Part shown: positions 58,797 to 64,000 of the stretch, in pieces
How the letters are laid out: every line of letters begins with the position of its first letter
How positions within the stretch are numbered: the stretch's first letter is position 1
Assembly (NCBI RefSeq): GCF_017948595.1
Contig: NZ_JAGFBV010000011.1
Coordinates: 1-64,000, forward strand
DNA from: Flavobacterium geliluteum
Lineage (GTDB): Bacteria > Bacteroidota > Bacteroidia > Flavobacteriales > Flavobacteriaceae
DNA length: 64,000 nt
Direction: 5' to 3'
Notes under the pieces: model-generated
Database searches by the model: none
Told to the model about the DNA's origin: nothing
The model's input: only the letters and a program-made list of their open reading frames with translations
Translations under genes and position numbers: made by a program

Positions 58797-60497
58797 ATGC
58801 GTTGGACATTAAAACCAAAACCTTCTGAAGATAAAATCAAACATTTGGCGCAAGCCTTAAATGTAGAAGATTTTGTGGCGACACTTTTGATTCAGCGTGG
58901 CATTGAAACTTTTGAAGATGCCAAAAATTTCTTTCGTCCGTCGCTAGCACATTTGCACGATCCTTTTCTGATGAAAGACATGGACAAGGCCGTTGCGCGA
59001 ATAGAATTGGCCATTGAAAACGAGGAAAATATTTTGGTTTTTGGCGATTATGATGTGGATGGCACAACAGCAGTTTCACTGGTTTCGTCGTATTTAAAAT
59101 CACATTATCCCAATATTGCCACTTACATTCCGGATCGTTACGATGAAGGTTACGGTATTTCTTTTAAGGGAATTGACTTTGCCGACGATAACGGATTCTC
59201 GCTTATTATCGCACTCGATTGCGGAATAAAATCTATTGATCACATCGCTTACGCGAAAGAAAAAAACATCGATTTTATCATTTGCGACCACCACAGACCG
59301 GGAAATATTCTCCCTGATGCGGTTGCTATTTTAGACCCAAAAAGAGATGATTGCAGTTATCCTTATGATGAATTGTGTGGTTGTGGCGTGGGTTTTAAAT
59401 TGATTCAGGCTTTGGGAAAAAATCGAAACGAGACAATAGAAGATTTTGTTCCGTATCTCGATTTAGTCGCCACAGCAATTGCGGCAGACATTGTCCCGAT
59501 CACAGGTGAAAACCGAATTCTGGCGTATTTTGGACTGCAAGTGATCAATAGTGATCCACGACCGGGAATTAAAGCTTTGGTGCATCAGATAAAAAAGAAA
59601 ACTTTAGATATTACCGATGTTGTTTTTATTATTTCGCCCCGAATAAATGCAGCGGGAAGAATCAAACACGGCAATCATGCTGTGGAATTGTTAACCGAAT
59701 TTGATTTTGAACAAGCCCAGCAATTTGCCTCAGAAATAGAGCAATACAATGCTGACAGAAAAGATTTAGACAAAAAAATTACCAAAGAAGCGTTTCAGCA
59801 AATTATAGAAAATCAGGAGGAAGAAAAATTTTCAACCGTTGTTTTTCAAGAAGATTGGCACAAAGGCGTGATCGGAATTGTAGCTTCCCGATTGATCGAA
59901 ACCTATTATCGCCCGACTTTGGTTTTTACCAAAAGCGGTGATAAATACGCGGCTTCGGCTCGTTCTGTAAAAGGATTTGATGTTTACAATGCATTGGATG
60001 CTTGCGCGGAGCATTTAGAACAATTTGGTGGTCACATGTACGCTGCCGGAATGACATTGAAACCCGAGAATTACGAGACTTTTAAGAACGCTTTCGAAGA
60101 ACAAGTGGCTGCCACTATTCTTCCTGAAATGCGAACACCAGAAATCGAAATTGATGCCGAAATCAACTTCTCTGATATCACACCAAAACTGGTACGGATT
60201 CTAAAGCAATTCGAACCTTTTGGCCCGCAAAACATGACGCCTGTTTTTATGACACAAAACGTAAAAGATACAGGTTACGGTAAAACTTTGGGTGCAGACG
60301 ACGAACATTTGAGGCTTTGGGTAAAACAAAATAACTCCGAAGGTATTGGTGCTATTGGTTTTGGACTCGGAAAAAAAATAGAAATCACAAAAAACCAACA
60401 AGCTTTTCAGGTGGCGTATTCGCTGTCTGAAAACGAATGGAACGATAAAGTTTCGACACAACTTATGCTTAAAGATATCAGAAAAGATGGAAAATAA
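58797..60497 (+). CDS. recJ: Single-stranded-DNA-specific exonuclease RecJ
   Basis: A 5'-3' ssDNA exonuclease in recombination and mismatch repair, 566 residues. DHH-family motifs are FGDYDVDGTTAVSLV, IALDCGIKSIDHIAYA, and the DHH itself in FIICDHHRPGNILPDA. DLVATAIAADIVPI follows. The DHHA1 domain has FGGHMYAAGMTLKPENYE, and the OB-like C-terminus contains FEPFGPQNMTPVF. It overlaps the MFS gene start by 11 bp. Confidence 0.95.
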   Translation: MRWTLKPKPSEDKIKHLAQALNVEDFVATLLIQRGIETFEDAKNFFRPSLAHLHDPFLMKDMDKAVARIELAIENEENILVFGDYDVDGTTAVSLVSSYLKSHYPNIATYIPDRYDEGYGISFKGIDFADDNGFSLIIALDCGIKSIDHIAYAKEKNIDFIICDHHRPGNILPDAVAILDPKRDDCSYPYDELCGCGVGFKLIQALGKNRNETIEDFVPYLDLVATAIAADIVPITGENRILAYFGLQVINSDPRPGIKALVHQIKKKTLDITDVVFIISPRINAAGRIKHGNHAVELLTEFDFEQAQQFASEIEQYNADRKDLDKKITKEAFQQIIENQEEEKFSTVVFQEDWHKGVIGIVASRLIETYYRPTLVFTKSGDKYAASARSVKGFDVYNALDACAEHLEQFGGHMYAAGMTLKPENYETFKNAFEEQVAATILPEMRTPEIEIDAEINFSDITPKLVRILKQFEPFGPQNMTPVFMTQNVKDTGYGKTLGADDEHLRLWVKQNNSEGIGAIGFGLGKKIEITKNQQAFQVAYSLSENEWNDKVSTQLMLKDIRKDGK

Positions 60498-61767
60498 GAC
60501 CAAAAAAGCAGACCCTTATCAGGCATTGCGCTACAGAGAATTTAATGTTTTTTTACTATTGCGTTTCGCTATGGTTTTTGCATGGTCCATGCAATTTATT
60601 GTAATCGAATGGGAAGTTTACAGCTTGACTAAAAACCCGCTTTCATTAGGAATCATTGGTCTTATGGAAGTTATTCCCGCCGTTTCAATGGCGCTCTTTG
60701 CGGGCCATATTGTAGACCAAAAAGAGAAAAAAAGCTTACTGGTAAAATGCATTTTGGGCTTTACAGTCATCAGTTTTGGACTGTTTTTATTGACCTGGCC
60801 AAAAGTAGTAAGCGGCTATTCTTCTACCGTGATTTTGTATTCAATTTATTTTTTAGTCTTTTTAGGAGGTTTGGTACGAGCGTTTTTAGGCCCTACTATC
60901 TTCTCGCTTTTATCTTTAATTGTACCTAAAAAAGCATATCCAAATGCAGCTACCTGGAGCAGCTCAGTGTGGCAAATTGCTGCCGTTTTAGGACCAGCTG
61001 TTGCAGGATTTTCTATAAATTTAATTGGTGTTCATTGGTCGATGTGTATGGTCGTTGGTTTTTCTTTATTTTCATTGATAATACTTTCTCAGATAAGCAA
61101 AAAACCAATTTTAAATCCAAAAATCGGTGAGCCCGTTATGGAAAGCCTTAAAGAAGGAATCAAGTTTGTCTTTAATAACAAAACTATTTTAGGAGTTCTT
61201 TCACTAGATATGGTAGCCGTATTATTTGGTGGTGCAGTGGCGTTACTACCTGTATTTGCTCAAGATATTCTAAAAGTAGGCCCGGAAGGATTTGGTGTTT
61301 TAAGAGCTGCTCCGGCTATCGGCGCATTTATCACAATGCTTATCTCGGCCTATGTTCCCTTGTACAAAAAAGCAGGAATGAAACTTTTGGCAGCCATTTT
61401 TGTTTTCGGACTGTGCATCATTCTCTTCGGTATTTCTACTATTTTTTGGCTCTCTGTCGTTGCTTTATTTTTAAGTGGCGTTGCCGATGGAATATCTGTT
61501 GTGATACGCCAAACGATTTTACAACTTAAAACTCCCGACCACATGCGCGGACGCGTAGCTGCTGTAAACTCGATGTTTGTGGGATCTTCGAATGAATTAG
61601 GCGCTTTCGAAAGTGGTTTGACTGCCAAATTAATGGGAACAGTGACTTCGGTGGTATTTGGCGGAAGCATGACACTTTTGACCGTTTTAGGTTTCGGGAT
61701 ACAGTCACCTACATTTAGAAATCTGGATCTTCAAAAAGACATGGAAGACCACCAAAATATGGAGTAG
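60487..61767 (+). CDS. MFS transporter
   Basis: A 426-residue, 12-helix major-facilitator protein. The helix 2-3 loop motif is GHIVDQKEKKSLL, and LKTPDHMRGRVAAVNSMFVGSSNELGAFESG resembles the MFS_3/enterobactin-exporter-like subgroup (EntS type). The substrate is unknown. The ATG lies within the last codons of recJ, and the stop directly abuts the ATG of the exported hydrolase gene, so the three genes are translationally linked. No siderophore genes are in view. Confidence 0.87.
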   Translation: MENKTKKADPYQALRYREFNVFLLLRFAMVFAWSMQFIVIEWEVYSLTKNPLSLGIIGLMEVIPAVSMALFAGHIVDQKEKKSLLVKCILGFTVISFGLFLLTWPKVVSGYSSTVILYSIYFLVFLGGLVRAFLGPTIFSLLSLIVPKKAYPNAATWSSSVWQIAAVLGPAVAGFSINLIGVHWSMCMVVGFSLFSLIILSQISKKPILNPKIGEPVMESLKEGIKFVFNNKTILGVLSLDMVAVLFGGAVALLPVFAQDILKVGPEGFGVLRAAPAIGAFITMLISAYVPLYKKAGMKLLAAIFVFGLCIILFGISTIFWLSVVALFLSGVADGISVVIRQTILQLKTPDHMRGRVAAVNSMFVGSSNELGAFESGLTAKLMGTVTSVVFGGSMTLLTVLGFGIQSPTFRNLDLQKDMEDHQNME

Positions 61768-62682
61768 ATGAAAGGATCTCTATTTATTTTATTCTTTACT
61801 ATTTCACTTTTTGTAAGCGGACAAAACCTTTATATCAAAACGTACGGAAATAATAAAAACAAAACCATCATTTTTATTCATGGAGGTCCCAGTGGCAACG
61901 CCAACTTATTTGAAGGCACGACTGCTCAAGCACTTACTGAAAAAGGTTTTTATGTAATTGTGTACGACCGAAGAGGCGAAGGAAGATCTGAAGATCCTGA
62001 TGCAAAATTTACATATTCAGAAGCTTTTCAGGATCTCAATAGTATTTATAAAACATACCAATTAAAAAAAGCTATCCTTGTCGCCCATAGTTTTGGCGGT
62101 TTAGTAGCGACACTTTACACCGAAAAATATCCTCAAAATGTTAGCGCACTTGTATTGGCGGGAGCTCTGTTTTCTCAGCAAGAGACCTACGATCATATTT
62201 TAAAATCGGTAAAGGAAAAACACAAAGGCGATTCTAAAACCCTCGATAAAATATTTGATATCGCAAAACTTAATAAAAATTCTGCAGCATATCGTAAAGA
62301 TTGTTTTGATCTGGCAGGAGCCAATGATTATTTTAAGATGCCGCATCCTACCACAGCATCAAAAAAATTATATACTTCTTACGAAAATAGTATTTTCTCT
62401 ACAACCAATATTCGAAACAAAAAGGCACCCTTGCTTTTCTATGAAAACGAAAAGCAAAATAATATCGACACCAGACCTTCCTTAACTAAAATTAAAAAGA
62501 AAGGTATTCCTATTTATGCCATTTACGGAAAAGAAGATCGTATTTTTTCTACATCTCAAATGAATTCCATGAAAAATTTAGTAGGACAAAATCATTTTTC
62601 TTTACTAAAAAATTGTTCACATTATCTCTTTGTAGACCAACAAAATGAATTTCTAACTACTTTACAAAAGTGGTTAAAGTAA
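61768..62682 (+). CDS. Exported alpha/beta hydrolase, proline-iminopeptidase-like
   Basis: A 304-residue secreted hydrolase: signal peptide (about 1-18, ending FVSGQ), oxyanion motif FIHGGPSGNANLF, and YDRRGEGRSEDPD, typical of prolyl aminopeptidase/epoxide-hydrolase-like enzymes. The nucleophile elbow is VAHSFGGLVATLY, the acid Asp lies near YGKEDRIFS, and the terminal His is in LKNCSHYLFVD. Its ATG directly follows the MFS stop codon with no spacer. The substrate is unknown; processing of a compound moved by the MFS protein is possible. Confidence 0.85.
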   Translation: MKGSLFILFFTISLFVSGQNLYIKTYGNNKNKTIIFIHGGPSGNANLFEGTTAQALTEKGFYVIVYDRRGEGRSEDPDAKFTYSEAFQDLNSIYKTYQLKKAILVAHSFGGLVATLYTEKYPQNVSALVLAGALFSQQETYDHILKSVKEKHKGDSKTLDKIFDIAKLNKNSAAYRKDCFDLAGANDYFKMPHPTTASKKLYTSYENSIFSTTNIRNKKAPLLFYENEKQNNIDTRPSLTKIKKKGIPIYAIYGKEDRIFSTSQMNSMKNLVGQNHFSLLKNCSHYLFVDQQNEFLTTLQKWLK

Positions 62683-62851
62683 GAACTTCTATACTATAAT
62701 TACTATAAGAAAATTTAGGTTTTTTATTATTCTGCTTTAAAAGAAACTTATATCACTTATGGGATTTCCAATATTTATAGCTTTTTTATGATTTTTTTAT
62801 TTAGAATTAATATAAATAATAATTATATTTGTTGAAATAAAAAGATTCACC

Positions 62852-63208
62852 ATGAAAGAAATTGAGGAAATATATCACAATAGCTTTGGCATTGCTTTCT
62901 ACTGGAAAAAAGGCAGCCAGGTAATTTCAGAGAAAGTGCAATTGGTTTTTAGAGAAACCGGTTTTTATCTTACACTCGATCAAATGAATCAGTTTTGTAC
63001 CTTGATCGAAGATAGTATGGTTGAAAATGCCTCTTGCGAAAACTGTCAGTTAAAGAATTCTTGTCACAAATTTTTACTTAAAACTCCTTGCAATCAAATA
63101 GATTTGGCGGTTTCTATGAAAGAACTAAAATCGATAAAAGATTTGATTGAAGGCTCTTTGTTTAAAATTGAATTAGAACAGTATGTTTATGGCGCAGGTC
63201 TAAATTAA
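62852..63208 (+). CDS. Cys-rich small protein, DUF6686-like
   Basis: A 118-residue soluble protein beginning MKEIEEIYHNSFGIAFYWKKG. Its middle has a compact Cys cluster (CENCQLKNSCHKFLLKTPC, about residues 69-87), which could bind zinc or an Fe-S cluster. The flanking parts, LVFRETGFYLTLDQMNQFCTLI and IDLAVSMKELKSIKDLIEGSLF, look like a conserved domain of unknown function; I recall DUF6686 for this pattern, with moderate certainty. A TATATTTG box lies at 62824-62831. Its position just before a multiheme cytochrome may hint at redox or metal biology. Confidence 0.7.
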   Translation: MKEIEEIYHNSFGIAFYWKKGSQVISEKVQLVFRETGFYLTLDQMNQFCTLIEDSMVENASCENCQLKNSCHKFLLKTPCNQIDLAVSMKELKSIKDLIEGSLFKIELEQYVYGAGLN

Positions 63209-63291
63209 ATCAGATTCTTTTGTTTTTAAGGGTTATTTTACATTAATGAAATATATTTTAGAACTACTCTAAAAAAAGTATATTTACACTG

Positions 63292-64000
63292 ATGAAAAAA
63301 TTACGAACCTTTTTCGCTCTGGCTGTTTTGGCGCTGCTTGCAACAAATTGCAACAACAAATCAGAGGAATATATTGATCCGCGTGGCACCGACTACGCAG
63401 GTTCTGAAAGCTGCATACAATGTCATCAAGCACAGTACGAAATGGCGTCTCACAGCTCACACTTCAAGGCGACTTCGCTGCCAACTAAAGAAAATATTCT
63501 GGGCGATTTCAGCCAAGGCAATCACGTTTTTATTTACGATAAGAATACCAAATTGGTCATGGAACAGCGCAACGACAGTTTATACCAAGTGTTGTACAAA
63601 AACGGAAAAGAAGTAGAAGCCCACCCGTTTGATATTCTTTTCGGAACCAAACATGCACAGACAAGTGCGTATTGGAACAATCATTTTGCTTACGAATTAC
63701 CCGTTTCTTTTTATAAATCATTAAACAATTGGGCGACAAGTCCGGGCTACTCAGCTACGCAAGTCAATTTTAATAGAAAAATAGAGAAGGAGTGTTTTGC
63801 TTGCCACAGTTCTAATATTGGCAGTCGTTACATTACCACCAGCTCCGATAGTATTACTTTTATGTCGATGGACGTTGAGGATTTTATGAACAAAAAAACG
63901 TTGGTCTACGGAATAGATTGTGAGCGCTGTCACGGTCCGGCAAAAAAACACGCAGCCTTTCACCTTAAATTTCCAGATGTAAAAAAAGCGCAAAACATTG
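63292..64000 (+). CDS. Multiheme c-type cytochrome lipoprotein, truncated by window end
   Basis: An open frame from ATG 63292 runs off the window, so only the first 236 residues are seen. A signal peptide with lipobox-like LLATNC (Cys20) suggests a lipid anchor. Three heme-binding CxxCH motifs are visible: CIQCH (coded from about 63411), CFACH (about 63794) and CERCH (about 63920), with GTDYAGSESCIQCH as a typical cytochrome c554/NrfA-like start and GIDCERCHGPAKKH later. It may be an electron carrier or reductase subunit; more hemes may follow beyond the edge. Confidence 0.85.
   Translation, partial: MKKLRTFFALAVLALLATNCNNKSEEYIDPRGTDYAGSESCIQCHQAQYEMASHSSHFKATSLPTKENILGDFSQGNHVFIYDKNTKLVMEQRNDSLYQVLYKNGKEVEAHPFDILFGTKHAQTSAYWNNHFAYELPVSFYKSLNNWATSPGYSATQVNFNRKIEKECFACHSSNIGSRYITTSSDSITFMSMDVEDFMNKKTLVYGIDCERCHGPAKKHAAFHLKFPDVKKAQNI

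Overview
The window looks like a chromosomal segment of a Flavobacterium-type bacterium (Bacteroidota, Flavobacteriia). It is AT-rich. Several genes are preceded by the TAnnTTTG promoter box typical of this phylum. It encodes a type IX secretion C-terminal sorting domain, a TonB-dependent receptor with a carboxypeptidase-regulatory-like domain, a SprA-like barrel, and flavobacterial gene orders (DUF4296-pyrC-polyprenol-P-mannose synthase; ftsX-DUF3098-uppP-truB; pyrH-frr; asnS-rpoN). No rRNA, tRNA, CRISPR array or transposase was seen.

Layout. 0.1-3.2 kb: fbp, a GNAT acetyltransferase and aspartokinase. 3.1-6.0 kb: a small accessory island (XRE regulator, a short leader-like peptide, an aerolysin-like protein and a hydrophilic partner), bracketed by the lysC 3' end with its terminator and a decayed second copy of the same sequence. 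6.0-11.4 kb: a SprA-like barrel, a Lys/Ala-rich exported protein with a PBCV-type basic adaptor tail, and a glycosyltransferase. 11.4-19.7 kb: a probable phosphate-starvation cluster (PhoB, PhoR, OprP-like porin, TonB receptor, beta-helix surface lipoprotein, minimal T9SS protein); three of its promoters share an 11-bp-period TAACA repeat 20 nt from the -7 box. 19.8-21.4 kb: a LuxE-like gene whose 3' end is also duplicated around a small membrane-protein gene. 21.4-35.2 kb: tyrS, an epimerase, pyrimidine, heme and glycolipid genes, Lrp, a zinc peptidase, an ECF sigma operon, dispersed palindromes and an enlarged leuS. 35.3-43.2 kb: cell-division, envelope and translation genes. 43.3-48.8 kb: an antiporter, a LytS/LytR-type pair and, 5 bp upstream of the kinase, a retron-type reverse transcriptase with a C-terminal HEPN-like domain. 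49-64 kb: Gdx-like SMR and MMPL transporters, a structured intergenic element before asnS, rpoN, tdk, rsmI, hopJ-like, recJ, an MFS-hydrolase pair, a Cys-rich small protein and the start of a multiheme cytochrome.

The main accessory systems are the repeat-bracketed aerolysin-like cassette and the RT-HEPN retron candidate. The main regulatory observation is the putative flavobacterial PHO box. Several families of dispersed intergenic hairpins recur, and leuS seems to have absorbed simple intergenic-type repeats into its reading frame. Product names come from recognising motifs by eye; no database search was run.
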